A DNA stretch of 64,000 bases, from NCBI RefSeq assembly GCF_014203695.1, contig NZ_JACHJO010000004.1, forward strand, positions 248,001 to 312,000, written 5' to 3'. This DNA is from Nocardiopsis algeriensis. GTDB taxonomy: Bacteria > Actinomycetota > Actinomycetes > Streptosporangiales > Streptosporangiaceae. Position 1 is the stretch's first letter, and the number at the start of each line of letters is the position of its first letter. The notes below the pieces were generated by a model that saw nothing but the letters and a program-made list of their open reading frames with translations, was not told the DNA's origin and searched no databases. Shown piece after piece: positions 1 to 8,030 of the stretch. A program made the position numbers and the translations under genes.

Positions 1-1271
1 GGTTCGAACCCGGGGACCACCGCGGCGGTGCCGCTCTCCGGGTCCAGCACGAGGGGCCCGTAGGAGACGACCTCCGTACCGACGGGGCCGGAGCGGTGGC
101 GCGCCTCCTCCAGGTCGGCGGGGTCGACCTCGGCGCTGCCCGCGACGCTTCCGTCCCGGCTGTCGTGGAAGGCCAGCACGGTGCCTTCACCGCGCAGCGG
201 CTTCCAGCGGATGATGACGTATTCGCGCAGGGCGGTGACCACGGACTCCATCTCGCCCGCGCCCTCGGGGCGCTGCGCGGTGACCGCGCTGCTGCGTCCT
301 TCGGGGTCCGTCCACGTCCAGGGGCCGTTGACCACGGCGTTGAGCACCTCGGTGCCCTCGGCCAGCATGGGGGCGGACCCCTCGGGCACCTCGACCGCCA
401 CGAGTTCGCCGTCGACCGGGACGAAGGCCTCGTTGCCCCGGCGGACCAGCACCGACGTGCCCACGTACTGGGAGAAGCCGTCCTCGGGCAGGTCCACGCT
501 GCTGTGCGAGCCGCCTCCGAGAGGCCAGAACCAGAGGGTTCCGGCGGTCTCCATGACCACGGCGGGCTCCCCGTCGTACTCGACGAACCGGGGGGCGTCC
601 AGGAACTCCCCCGGGAGCGCGGGCAGGTCCGCCGACCACAGCCGGGTGCCGTCGGCGGAGAACAGGTTCAGCCGGCCCTCGGCGTCCATGAAGGCCATGT
701 GCCCGCCGTCGCGTCCGACACCCGGGCTGCTGCCCGGTGCCAGTGCCTCACTGAAGGCGACGGTGTCGGTGAAACCGGGCGGGGCCGGGTGTCCGAGGGC
801 CTCGGTCCCCGCCGGCTGCTCCCCGGCGGCGGGAGCGGAGTCGGGCAGGAAGCGCCAGACGACCGCTCCCGTGCCCGCGATCAGCACCAGAGCGAGCACG
901 ACGGCACCGACGATGACCAGGCCGCGGCGGCCGCTGCCCCGCCCCGTGCCGGAAGGCCCGGCAGCGACGGGTCCGCCGGGCGGCGCCGAGACCGCCTCCG
1001 GCAGCCGGTCGGCGGCCTGCACCACACCGTCGGGTGTGGCGATCAGGTTCCAGTAGCCGTTGCTGTCGCGGGCGTCGATGAGCACCGGCTGGCCGATCCG
1101 GGCGGCGTAGGCGGTGGCGACGTCCAGGGCGGCGCGGCGGGTCTCCTTGGGGGTCTGCCCGGCGACGACCTGGCGCTGCCCCTCGATGGTGATGTCCGCG
1201 CTGCGTTCGTCCGTGGCGATGACGATGACGGCTGTGGGCCGGGGGTGCCCCGGTCGGGACGCCCGGCTCAT
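1..1271 (-). CDS. Single-pass membrane protein with C-terminal beta-propeller-like region (3' end outside window)
   Basis: The reading frame is open from an ATG at 1271 to the window edge, so at least 423 residues are present and the C terminus is missing. A strong GGAGG lies 4 bases before the ATG. Residues 1-85 form a small soluble domain, followed by a Pro/Gly-rich linker. One hydrophobic segment lies at about 116-138 (LVIVGAVVLALVLIAGTGAV). The rest is extracytoplasmic and has repeats such as LFSADGTRLWSADLP and PLVLDPESGTAAVV, which resemble PQQ/WD-like propeller blades. I do not recognise the family. The orientation (N-in, C-out) and the propeller are inferences. Codon use matches the rest of the window, so I trust the frame. 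Confidence 0.75.
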   Translation of the reverse strand, partial: MSRASRPGHPRPTAVIVIATDERSADITIEGQRQVVAGQTPKETRRAALDVATAYAARIGQPVLIDARDSNGYWNLIATPDGVVQAADRLPEAVSAPPGGPVAAGPSGTGRGSGRRGLVIVGAVVLALVLIAGTGAVVWRFLPDSAPAAGEQPAGTEALGHPAPPGFTDTVAFSEALAPGSSPGVGRDGGHMAFMDAEGRLNLFSADGTRLWSADLPALPGEFLDAPRFVEYDGEPAVVMETAGTLWFWPLGGGSHSSVDLPEDGFSQYVGTSVLVRRGNEAFVPVDGELVAVEVPEGSAPMLAEGTEVLNAVVNGPWTWTDPEGRSSAVTAQRPEGAGEMESVVTALREYVIIRWKPLRGEGTVLAFHDSRDGSVAGSAEVDPADLEEARHRSGPVGTEVVSYGPLVLDPESGTAAVVPGFE

Positions 1272-1467
1272 GGTGCCTCCGAAGGCATGGGAAACGTGAA
1301 CCTGTTCGTGTGCGGGTGGCAGTGGACCTCGGTCGGCGGTGGCGTGCGGTCGCGGCCCGGGGGGCGGTACGGCAGCGGTTCCGGCACACATGTGGTCGAT
1401 GTCGATGCTGAACGCGATGATACTGACCGTCGGCGACCGTTCCCGTCCCTTCTTCGAGAAGGTGTAT

Positions 1468-1587
1468 CGGACACGGGACGTATCGTTTCCGGACACATCG
1501 CCAAGCCCCCTCCCCTGACCTGGAACGTTGCCGCGGAAGGGTTTCGGACCCCGGCATCGGACACGGTCTGCACACTTGTTCGGACAC
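1468..1587. promoter_or_regulatory. Array of four CGGACAC repeats in a 359-base gene-free stretch
   Basis: The stretch 1272-1630 has no convincing gene. It holds four direct copies of CGGACAC at 1468, 1490, 1558 and 1581, that is two pairs each spaced 22-23 bases (about two helical turns). They lie about 200-315 bases upstream of the leftward gene that starts at 1271. On the transcribed strand they read GTGTCCG. Such paired spacing fits a cooperative regulator site, but no regulator is identified. Confidence 0.35.
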
Positions 1588-1630
1588 CTGGGAGGGCCGA
1601 TCGGTTCACACCGAAATTGGCCGGAACCGG

Positions 1631-2443
1631 TCAGCGGTCTGCTGCGTCCCGCTCCGGCGGCGAGACGTGTACGGGCTCCGGGGCCCGGACGAGCCGGAGC
1701 CGGGCCTCAGGACTCCGCCACCACCCCAGAACGGACCTGGGGCCGCCTTCTCCCTGGTCCGCCAGGAGCCGGACGGGCTTTCCCGGCTCGGCGACGATGC
1801 GCACCGGGTCGCCGGAGAGACTTCCGAGCCGGAGCCGGACGGTGTGCGGCCCCGGGGGGAGGCCGACCACCAGTTCCTCGCCCGGGCCGACCCAGCCCAC
1901 GTGGTCACCGTCGACGGTGACGCGGTGGTCGGCGAAGTGGTCGCGCAGGGTTCCGGCCTCCCGGTGGACCAGGAGCGGCACCCATCCCCGGGGCACCTGC
2001 CGAGCGTCGCGGAGACCGATGATCTTCGGTCCGGTGAGCCTGCCCTCTGCGGCCAGCGCCCGGATGTCCAGCCTCTCCCGGCGGCGTTGGAGGTGGGAGG
2101 CCACGGCGAGGGCGACCGCGACGGCGAGCAGGGGAGAGAGCGTCCAGCGGCTGAGCCCGACGTTCAACAGGGCGACAGGAACGTTGGTCCAGAAGAGGAC
2201 CGCATTGGTTCGCGAGCTCGTGGTGAGGGAGCGCGAGAGGCTCCGGCGCCGCCACTCTCCGAGGGGCGGTTCCGCGTACCCGGCCCTGGAGAAGGCAACC
2301 GCCGCCATGCCCAGGAACGCGGCGAGGACGATCCCGACCGACAGCGGCACCGTGCTGTCCGCCCTCAGGTAGAGGGCGGGGAGGATGCAGCACGCGAACG
2401 TGCCCGGAAGCGCGTACGACATGAGGTCGGGGGGAGTTCTCAC
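1631..2443 (-). CDS. Hypothetical membrane protein with soluble C-terminal half
   Basis: 270 residues from a GTG at 2443, which has GAGAGG five bases before it; an in-frame ATG at 2503 lacks such a site and would add 20 Pro/Gly-rich residues. Four hydrophobic segments lie at roughly residues 8-27, 31-50, 79-94 and 101-116. They are followed by a soluble region that holds a beta-rich stretch (VTVDGDHVGWVGPGEELVVG, then a PGPHTVRLRLGSLSG-like stretch). That part resembles the small domains that dress peptides or ligands onto a surface, but I do not recognise a family. It ends 187 bases before the upstream neighbour's promoter region and starts 85 bases beyond the BrkB-type gene, so the three leftward genes may be read together. 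Confidence 0.65.
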   Translation of the reverse strand: MRTPPDLMSYALPGTFACCILPALYLRADSTVPLSVGIVLAAFLGMAAVAFSRAGYAEPPLGEWRRRSLSRSLTTSSRTNAVLFWTNVPVALLNVGLSRWTLSPLLAVAVALAVASHLQRRRERLDIRALAAEGRLTGPKIIGLRDARQVPRGWVPLLVHREAGTLRDHFADHRVTVDGDHVGWVGPGEELVVGLPPGPHTVRLRLGSLSGDPVRIVAEPGKPVRLLADQGEGGPRSVLGWWRSPEARLRLVRAPEPVHVSPPERDAADR

Positions 2444-2528
2444 GGATTCCTCTCGCCCACCGCCGGAGGGGTTCGGTGGTGGCTCGGTCCCAGTGTTCCA
2501 CACGGGCCGCGGCGACGGCCGGAGGCGG

Positions 2529-3623
2529 TCAGCGGCCGCCGCTCTCCACGATGGTCTCGATGACGGCCTTCTCCCGCCTCCTCACGAGCCGGACCGCGCG
2601 CTCGTAGCCGCGGCTGGCGATCTCGGCGCGGGCGGCGGCCGTGCGAACCGTGGGCCACATCGCGTCGATCTCGGCGTTGAAGCAGGAGCCGACCAGCACC
2701 GCGATGGCCATCACGTACAGCCACGCCAGAACGGCGATCGGCGCGGCCAGGGAGCCGTAGATGCTCGTCTGACCGAAGGATGCGCCCAGGTAGGCGCGCA
2801 GGCCCACCGAGCCGCAGAGGAGAAGGAGGGTGGCCAGCAGCGCGCCGGGCAGGTGGCGCCACAGCGGCGTGCGCACCGGGACGCTGAGGAGGTAGAGGAG
2901 GGTGACCGAGGTGGCGGCCAGCAGGGCGACCGTCGGCCAGTACAGCAGGTCGAGCCGCAGCGAGAAGGCCCCGGGCAGCAGTCGGCGCAGCAGGTCGGGT
3001 CCGGCCACCAGGACGGGCAGCACGACCAGGGCGAACGCGAGGCCGCCCAGGTAGGCGGCGAAGGCGAGGGAGCGCTGGGCGAGCCAGCCGCGCAGCTCGC
3101 TGAGCCCGTAGGCGATGGTCACGGAGCGGATGAAGACGTTCATCGCGCGCGAGCCCGACCACAGGGAGACCAGGAAGGTGAGCGACAGGATCCCGCCCTG
3201 GGCCCCGCCGAAGAACTCGTCGACCATGGGTGCCACCAGGGAGTCGACGGCCTCCTGCGTCAGCACGTGGGCGGCCAGGTCGAGGATCCACAGCCTGACA
3301 CCCTCGACCAGCCCCTCCCCCAGCACGGCCGCCAGCGGCGCCAGTGCGCCGAGCAGACCGAGCATGAGGGCGGGCAGGGAGATGATGGTGAAGAAGGCCG
3401 ACTCGGCGGCCAGGCCCAGTACGCGGTGGCGGGCGAAGGAGCGGAGCGTGCGCAGGACGAGGAGCGTGCTGCCGCGCACGAGGGGATGCGCCCTGAGCCA
3501 GGCGTCGGTGATGCGCCACAGCCCTTCCCAGAAACCCGCCACGAGAAGAACGTTAGCGTCCGCGCCGACCTGCGGCATCACCGGGGCGTGACGTGGCTCA
3601 CCTCCGGCCCTTGCGGAAGGCAC
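2529..3623 (-). CDS. YihY/BrkB family inner-membrane protein
   Basis: 364 residues with about six transmembrane segments, in the usual size range for YihY/virulence factor BrkB proteins. The family pattern is visible: an early segment with AESAFFTIISLPALMLGLLG, a central acidic amphipathic stretch (QEAVDSLVAPMVDEFFGG), and a late SIYGSLAAPIAVLAWLYVMA segment followed by FNAEID. The last 50 residues are basic and cytoplasmic. The family was once annotated as RNase BN, which is wrong; its molecular role remains uncertain. The start could be the ATG at 3623 or the one 15 codons later (3578). It is divergent from the sulfur-assimilation operon, and its 5' end lies within 40 bases of the Cys leader peptide. 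Confidence 0.85.
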   Translation of the reverse strand: MPSARAGGEPRHAPVMPQVGADANVLLVAGFWEGLWRITDAWLRAHPLVRGSTLLVLRTLRSFARHRVLGLAAESAFFTIISLPALMLGLLGALAPLAAVLGEGLVEGVRLWILDLAAHVLTQEAVDSLVAPMVDEFFGGAQGGILSLTFLVSLWSGSRAMNVFIRSVTIAYGLSELRGWLAQRSLAFAAYLGGLAFALVVLPVLVAGPDLLRRLLPGAFSLRLDLLYWPTVALLAATSVTLLYLLSVPVRTPLWRHLPGALLATLLLLCGSVGLRAYLGASFGQTSIYGSLAAPIAVLAWLYVMAIAVLVGSCFNAEIDAMWPTVRTAAARAEIASRGYERAVRLVRRREKAVIETIVESGGR

Positions 3624-3660
3624 CTGGACAAGGGAGCGGCGCCCATGACATTCTCATGGC

Positions 3661-3750
3661 ATGTTCGCTGTCCTGGACCCCATGCTCTACGTGCGTCGGC
3701 ACGTGGACCTCCTCAGGGTCGGCAGCGCCATCTGTTGCAGCGTCGGTTAA
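3661..3750 (+). CDS. Short Cys leader peptide upstream of the sulfite reductase operon
   Basis: A 29-codon frame from the ATG at 3661; a second in-frame ATG at 3682 would give 22 residues. It ends RRHVDLLRVGSAICCSVG, with two adjacent Cys codons (TGT TGC) four codons before the stop. This is the RRHVDL...S.A.C pattern of the putative leader peptides found ahead of sulfur-metabolism genes in Streptomyces and relatives. In mycobacteria, poly-Cys leader ORFs have been shown to act as cysteine-responsive attenuators, often on leaderless transcripts. No clear ribosome site precedes either ATG, which fits leaderless translation. It lies 172 bases before the reductase start. The role in attenuation is inferred. 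Confidence 0.75.
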   Translation: MFAVLDPMLYVRRHVDLLRVGSAICCSVG

Positions 3751-3766
3751 TCTCGCCGCCTTTTGA

Positions 3767-3783
3767 CGCACCCCAGGGGTGCG
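3767..3783 (+). promoter_or_regulatory. Small hairpin between leader peptide and reductase gene
   Basis: A 7-bp stem with a three-base loop (CGCACCC-CAG-GGGTGCG) begins 16 bases after the leader-peptide stop. It sits where a translation-coupled attenuator would act, with the rest of the 150-base leader being G+C rich and able to form alternatives. It has no U-tract, so a Rho-dependent or translation-occlusion mechanism is as likely as termination. The function is a guess from position. Confidence 0.35.
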
Positions 3784-3922
3784 CGCGGCACCGGCGCCCT
3801 CCCCTTTCTTCCCACACACGCGGTATCACCCGCGGCCTCGCACGACGACGTGCGGTGCCGAGGGCCGACGGTGCGGGCGCCGGGACCGTGAGCGCCCCGC
3901 GACCCCATCGGAGACACCCGCG

Positions 3923-5593
3923 ATGCCTCCCTCTTCCGTCAAGCCCCGCCGTCGGCGCGGTGAGGGCCAGTGGGCCCTCGGCTACCGTGAACCGCTGAAC
4001 AAGAACGAGGAGAACAAGAAGAACGACGACGGGCTCAACGTCCGCGAACGGATCATCAACATCTACGCCAAGGGCGGGTTCGACTCGATCGACCCCTCCG
4101 ACCTGCGTGGGCGTTTCCGCTGGTACGGCCTCTACACCCAGCGCGCTCCGGGGATCGACGGCGGCAAGACCGCGATCCTGGAGCCGGAGGAGCTCGACGA
4201 CCGCTACTTCATGATGCGCGTGCGCATCGACGGCGCACAGCTGTCGGTCGCCCAGGTGCGCGCCATCGGCGAGATCTCCCGCGACCACGCCCGCAACACC
4301 GCCGACATCACCGACCGGCAGAACATCCAGTACCACTGGGTCGAGATCGAGGACGTGCCGGCGATCTGGGAGAAGCTGGAGTCGGTGGGCCTGTCCACCA
4401 CCGAGGCCTGCGGTGACACCCCGCGCGGCATGCTGGGCTGTCCGCTGGCCGGCGTGGCCGAGGACGAGGTCATCGACCCCACGCCCCAGCTGCGGCAGAT
4501 CTACGAGGACCACATCGGCAGCCCGGAGTTCTCCAACCTCCCCCGCAAGTTCAAGACGTCCGTGTCGGGCTGCTCGGTCCACTGCGTCAACCACGAGATC
4601 AACGACGTGGCCTTCGTGGGTGTGCGCAACGAGCGGGGCGAGGTCGGCTACGACCTGCAGGTGGGCGGCGCCCTGTCCACCAACCCGATGTTCTCCGTGC
4701 GGCTCGGCGCGTTCGTGAGCCCGGAGCGGGTGAGCGAGGTGTGGGCGGGCGTCTGCTCGATCTTCCGCGACTACGGCTACCGGCGCCTGCGCTCGCGCGC
4801 CCGCCTCAAGTTCCTCGTCAAGGACTGGGGCGCGGAGAAGTTCCGCGACGTCCTGGAGAAGGAGTACCTGGGCTACGCCCTGCCCGACGGCCCCGCTCCG
4901 GTGCTCGACTCGGGCCTGCGCCGCGACCACGTGGGCGTGCACCGCCAGCGCGACGGCAAGTACTACGTGGGGTTCGCCCCGCGGGTGGGCCGCGTGTCGG
5001 GCACGACGCTGCTGCGCGTCGCCGAGATCGCCGAGGAGCACGGCTCCGACCGCATCTGCACCACGCCCGACCAGAAGCTCGTCATCCTCGACGTCGAGGA
5101 GGAGCGGATCGCCTCCATCACCGCCGCGCTGGAGGCCGAGGACCTCCAGGTCAACCCGAGCACGTTCCGCCGCCAGACGATGGCGTGCACCGGCATCGAG
5201 TACTGCAAGCTCGCGATCGTGGAGACCAAGCAGCGCGCCTCCACCCTCATCGACGAGCTGGAGAAGCGGCTCCCGGACTTCACCGAGCCGCTGACCATCA
5301 ACGTCAACGGCTGCCCGAACTCGTGCGCGCGCGTGCAGGTCGCCGACATCGGCTTCAAGGGCCAGCTGGTGGTCGACGAGCGCGGCGAGCAGGTGGAGGG
5401 CTACCAGATCCACCTGGGTGGCGGCATGGGGCTGGACGCGGCCTTCGGCAAGAAGGTGCGCGGCCTGAAGACCACCGCCGAGGAGATGCCCGACTACATC
5501 GAGCGGGTGCTGCGCCGGTTCCAGGAGCAGAAGCAGGACGGCGAGTCGTTCGCGTCCTGGGCGGCCCGCGCCTCCGACGACGACCTGAAGTGA
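3923..5593 (+). CDS. sir: Siroheme- and 4Fe-4S-dependent sulfite/nitrite reductase
   Basis: 556 residues from the ATG at 3923 (GGAGA eight bases upstream). It reduces sulfite to sulfide, or nitrite to ammonia, with ferredoxin as donor, using a siroheme bridged to an iron-sulfur cluster. The cluster cysteines are C422 and C428 (ACTGIEYC) and C464 and C468 (NGCPNSC). The basic siroheme-site block TDRQNIQYHW and the conserved SVSGCSVHC stretch are also present. The following APS reductase and sirohydrochlorin chelatase-like genes argue for sulfite as the main substrate, as for mycobacterial SirA/NirA. It is the first full gene of the operon. Nitrite use cannot be excluded from sequence. Confidence 0.93.
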   Translation: MPPSSVKPRRRRGEGQWALGYREPLNKNEENKKNDDGLNVRERIINIYAKGGFDSIDPSDLRGRFRWYGLYTQRAPGIDGGKTAILEPEELDDRYFMMRVRIDGAQLSVAQVRAIGEISRDHARNTADITDRQNIQYHWVEIEDVPAIWEKLESVGLSTTEACGDTPRGMLGCPLAGVAEDEVIDPTPQLRQIYEDHIGSPEFSNLPRKFKTSVSGCSVHCVNHEINDVAFVGVRNERGEVGYDLQVGGALSTNPMFSVRLGAFVSPERVSEVWAGVCSIFRDYGYRRLRSRARLKFLVKDWGAEKFRDVLEKEYLGYALPDGPAPVLDSGLRRDHVGVHRQRDGKYYVGFAPRVGRVSGTTLLRVAEIAEEHGSDRICTTPDQKLVILDVEEERIASITAALEAEDLQVNPSTFRRQTMACTGIEYCKLAIVETKQRASTLIDELEKRLPDFTEPLTINVNGCPNSCARVQVADIGFKGQLVVDERGEQVEGYQIHLGGGMGLDAAFGKKVRGLKTTAEEMPDYIERVLRRFQEQKQDGESFASWAARASDDDLK

Positions 5594-5670
5594 CCCCGCG
5601 GGGCGGCCCCGGCCGGGGCCGCCCCGCGACTTCCCCGGTTCCCACGAAGTCCCCAGCGAGGAGATGCGCC

Positions 5671-5865
5671 GTGTCCGAGAGGGCCGCACCCTACTACTGC
5701 CCCTACTGCGGTGAGGAGGACCTGGTGCCCGAGGAGGGCGCCGCGGTGAAGGGCGAGGGCTACCCGTGGGCCTGCCTGTCCTGCGCCCGGGTGTTCCGGG
5801 TCAAGTACGCGGGCCTGCGCTCGGCCTCCTTCGGCGGCACACCCCCCAGACAGACGGAAGGGTAG
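5671..5865 (+). CDS. Small zinc-ribbon protein in the sulfur operon
   Basis: 64 residues from a GTG at 5671 with GAGGAG seven bases before it. Four cysteines in two knuckles (C10-PY-C13 and C35-LS-C38) form a compact zinc ribbon or rubredoxin-like fold. The C-terminal third is basic and probably disordered. It sits between the reductase gene and the APS reductase, two bases before the latter's ATG, so the two are translationally linked. Small proteins of this kind occur at the same place in other actinomycete sulfur operons, from memory. Its function is unknown; an electron-transfer or chaperone role for the reductases is only a suggestion. Confidence 0.8.
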   Translation: MSERAAPYYCPYCGEEDLVPEEGAAVKGEGYPWACLSCARVFRVKYAGLRSASFGGTPPRQTEG

Positions 5866-5867
5866 AG

Positions 5868-6569
5868 ATGAACACCGCCATCACCCCCGTGGGCGGCCCC
5901 GAGCTCGCCGAGCGCGCCGCTCGCGAGCTGGAGGAGGCCACCGCCCAGGAGATCATCGCCTGGGCCGCCGAGACCTTCGGCGACGGACTGTGCATGACCT
6001 CGTCCATGGCCGACTCCCTCATGGTCGACCTCGCCTCCAAGGTGGTCCCGGGGATCGACGTGATCTTCCTGGACACCGGGTACCACTTCCCCGAGACCAT
6101 CGGCACCCGCGACGCGGTGGAGTCGGTCTACGACATCAACCTCGTCAACGTGGAGCCGTCCCGCACGGTGGCCGAGCAGGACGCGGCGCTGGGGCCGCGG
6201 CTGCACGGGCGGAATCCGGAGCTGTGCTGCCACCTGCGCAAGGTCGAACCGCTGCAGAAGGCGCTCGCACCGTACTCGGCGTGGCTGACGGGCCTGCGCC
6301 GCGAGGACTCGGCTGCCCGCCGCGACACCCCGGTCGTGCAGTGGGACCGGCGCAAGCGGATGACGAAGGTCAACCCGATCGCACGTTGGACGCAGGAGCA
6401 GGTCGACTCCCACATCGCCGAGCACGGTGTGCTGGTGAACCCGCTGCAGTACGACGGCTACCCGTCGATCGGCTGCGAGCCGTGCACCCGCAGGGTGGCG
6501 CCGGGCGAGGACCCGCGCAGCGGCCGCTGGTCGGGGACGGGGAGGACCGAGTGCGGCATCCACGTCTAG
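5868..6569 (+). CDS. cysH: Assimilatory APS reductase (4Fe-4S type)
   Basis: 233 residues. It reduces adenylyl sulfate to sulfite and AMP with thioredoxin as donor. The signature separating the APS form from PAPS reductases is complete: C120-C121 (ELCCHLRK), C203-EP-C206 (SIGCEPCTR), which bind the 4Fe-4S cluster, and the catalytic cysteine C229 in the terminal TECGIHV. The N-terminal half is an adenine-nucleotide alpha-hydrolase fold with the TSMADS and DTGYHFPET motifs. The ATG at 5868 is set two bases after the preceding stop, with the ribosome site inside that gene's last codons. ATP sulfurylase genes (cysD/cysN) do not follow it, so they must lie elsewhere. Confidence 0.94.
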   Translation: MNTAITPVGGPELAERAARELEEATAQEIIAWAAETFGDGLCMTSSMADSLMVDLASKVVPGIDVIFLDTGYHFPETIGTRDAVESVYDINLVNVEPSRTVAEQDAALGPRLHGRNPELCCHLRKVEPLQKALAPYSAWLTGLRREDSAARRDTPVVQWDRRKRMTKVNPIARWTQEQVDSHIAEHGVLVNPLQYDGYPSIGCEPCTRRVAPGEDPRSGRWSGTGRTECGIHV

Positions 6570-6592
6570 ACCGCGCCCAGGAAGGCATCCCC

Positions 6593-7348
6593 ATGCACGA
6601 GACCACTCCCCCGGTGCCGCTGCTGGCGGTCGCCCACGGCAGCCGCGATCCGAGGGCGGCACAGGCGGTCGAGGCGGTGTTCGAACAGGTCCGGCGGCTG
6701 CGCCCGGGGCTGGACGTGCGCGTCTCCTACCTGGACCACACGGCGCCCTCGGCCTCCGACGCGCTGGACGGCCTGGCGTCGGAGGGCGCCGGTGAGGCGG
6801 TGGTGCTGCCCGCGCTGCTGACGGCGGCCTTCCACAGCAGGACCGACATCCCCGAGGTGCTGGCGCGCTCGCGGGAGGAGAGTCCGTGGCTGCGGCTGCA
6901 CTACGCGGACACCCTGGGGCCGCACCCGCTGCTGTTGGGAGCGGTGGAGCGGCGCCTGGCCGAGGCCGGGGCCCGCCCGGGCCCGGACACGGCGCTGGTG
7001 CTGGCCTCGGCCGGCTCCAGCGACCCGAGGGCCAACGCGATCGTCGCGGCAGCGGCGGCCGAGCTGGGCCGCCGGGGGCCGTGGCGCGAGGCCGCGGCGG
7101 CCTACGCCTCGGCCGCCGGGCCCCGCCCCGGCGAGGCGGTGGCCGCACTGAGGGAGCGAGGGGCACGGCGGGTCGCGGTGGCCACCTACCTGCTGGCCCC
7201 GGGCCTCTTCGCCGACCGCGTGCGCGCGCAGTCCCTGGACGCGGGCGCGGACACGGTGTCGGAGGCCCTGCAGGACGCCCCGGAACTGGCGCAGGTGGCG
7301 GTGGAACGCTACGACGCGGCACTGGCGCGGCGCCACGCGCCGGTGTAG
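6593..7348 (+). CDS. Sirohydrochlorin chelatase-like protein (CbiX/SirB family)
   Basis: 251 residues beginning at the ATG at 6593, 23 bases after cysH. The N-terminal AVAHGSRDPRA contains the metal-binding active-site histidine (H15) of class II chelatases, and a second CbiX-like half follows (LVLASAGSSDPRANAIV). The two-domain length is usual for actinobacterial CbiX/SirB. The expected reaction is insertion of ferrous iron into sirohydrochlorin to give siroheme, the cofactor of the reductase three genes upstream; cobalt insertion for cobalamin is the alternative. The operon context favours iron. Its 3' end has a decayed copy about 670 bases downstream. A strong hairpin closes the operon. 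Confidence 0.85.
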   Translation: MHETTPPVPLLAVAHGSRDPRAAQAVEAVFEQVRRLRPGLDVRVSYLDHTAPSASDALDGLASEGAGEAVVLPALLTAAFHSRTDIPEVLARSREESPWLRLHYADTLGPHPLLLGAVERRLAEAGARPGPDTALVLASAGSSDPRANAIVAAAAAELGRRGPWREAAAAYASAAGPRPGEAVAALRERGARRVAVATYLLAPGLFADRVRAQSLDAGADTVSEALQDAPELAQVAVERYDAALARRHAPV

Positions 7349-7358
7349 GACCGGGACG

Positions 7359-7396
7359 GGCGGCGGGCGGTCCCTTGCGGAGGACCGCCCGCCGCC
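7359..7396. terminator. Bidirectional hairpin terminator
   Basis: A perfect 15-bp stem (7359-7373 with 7382-7396) with an eight-base loop stands between the convergent chelatase gene and the leftward DUF5713-type gene. It starts 11 bases after one stop and ends 14 bases from the other. There is no U-tract. Confidence 0.8.
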
Positions 7397-7409
7397 GCTT
7401 CTCGGACGT

Positions 7410-7751
7410 TCACCAGTTCCTGCCCGCGACGAGTTTTTCGGGGTCCGCACCGGTGAAGCCGTACGCGGTGGCCACGAACCAGAACTCCTCGACGATCTTC
7501 TCCCGCGCCACGGTCTCGATCCCGCTGCCCTCCGCGGCGAACTCCTCCTCCAGGGCGTTGAACTCCTCGGTCGAGCCCCTGGTGAGCGTATAGAGCGCGG
7601 TGATGTCCCCGGGGCGCTCGGCCTCGATCCGTTCGCACAGCCGCACCAGGATCGCCCTGCCCTTGTCGAGGACGCGGTCGGGGAAGCAGGGGTCGCTGTA
7701 GAGCTGCTGCAGGAAGACGCGGTCGGCGGCCTGGGGGCTCGTGATCGGCAC
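7410..7751 (-). CDS. DUF5713-like protein of unknown function
   Basis: 113 residues from a GTG at 7751 with a GAAAGG site upstream; longer in-frame starts up to 7898 would add an Arg-rich stretch without family likeness. The pattern DPCFPDRVLDKGRAILVRLC, RIEAERPGDITALYTLTRG and EEFWFVATAYGF matches what I remember of DUF5713, small helical proteins of no known function. It is predicted to be soluble and acidic. It lies between the chelatase gene and the decayed copy of that gene's end, so it may have entered with the duplication. No catalytic motif is apparent. Confidence 0.7.
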   Translation of the reverse strand: MPITSPQAADRVFLQQLYSDPCFPDRVLDKGRAILVRLCERIEAERPGDITALYTLTRGSTEEFNALEEEFAAEGSGIETVAREKIVEEFWFVATAYGFTGADPEKLVAGRNW

Positions 7752-7872
7752 GGCGGCCCTTTCTCGGGGGAGTCGGACGCACCGATCCTGCACCGCGCCG
7801 CCGACAAACGGGAAGGTGCGCCGCTGCTTCTCCGTTCGGCCGAACACCGCCCGCACGGTGACCGGTCCCGGA

Positions 7873-7985
7873 CCTCTTCGCCGACCGCGTGCGCACATCG
7901 TCCGGACACGGGCGCGGACACGGTGCCGGAGGGCCCGCAGGACACCCCGGAACTCATGTGTGCGGCGCAGGAGCGGAACATGCGC
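7873..7985 (+). pseudogene. Decayed duplicate of the 3' end of the chelatase gene
   Basis: This stretch matches 7204-7310 of the chelatase gene. The first 22 bases are identical (both begin CCTCTTCGCCGACCGCGTGC), and about 85 bases align at nearly 90 per cent with a net loss of two bases that shifts the frame. After the shift it still reads ADTVPEGPQDTPEL against ADTVSEALQDAPEL in the intact gene. The upstream five sixths of the gene are missing and no start is usable. It looks like the scar of a local tandem duplication. Confidence 0.75.
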
Positions 7986-8030
7986 AGGGCGGTCCTGTGC
8001 GGAGACCCCCGCTCATGTACCCCCACATGT

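Noticed and set aside
1-20. GGTTCGAACCC at the window start looks like a tRNA T-arm
   Set aside because: It lies in the open frame of the leftward membrane-protein gene and no acceptor, anticodon or D-arm could be found around it.
3598-3819. 73-codon minus-strand frame across the Cys leader
   Set aside because: Contains no family signal and overlaps a leader-peptide frame with a known pattern on the other strand.
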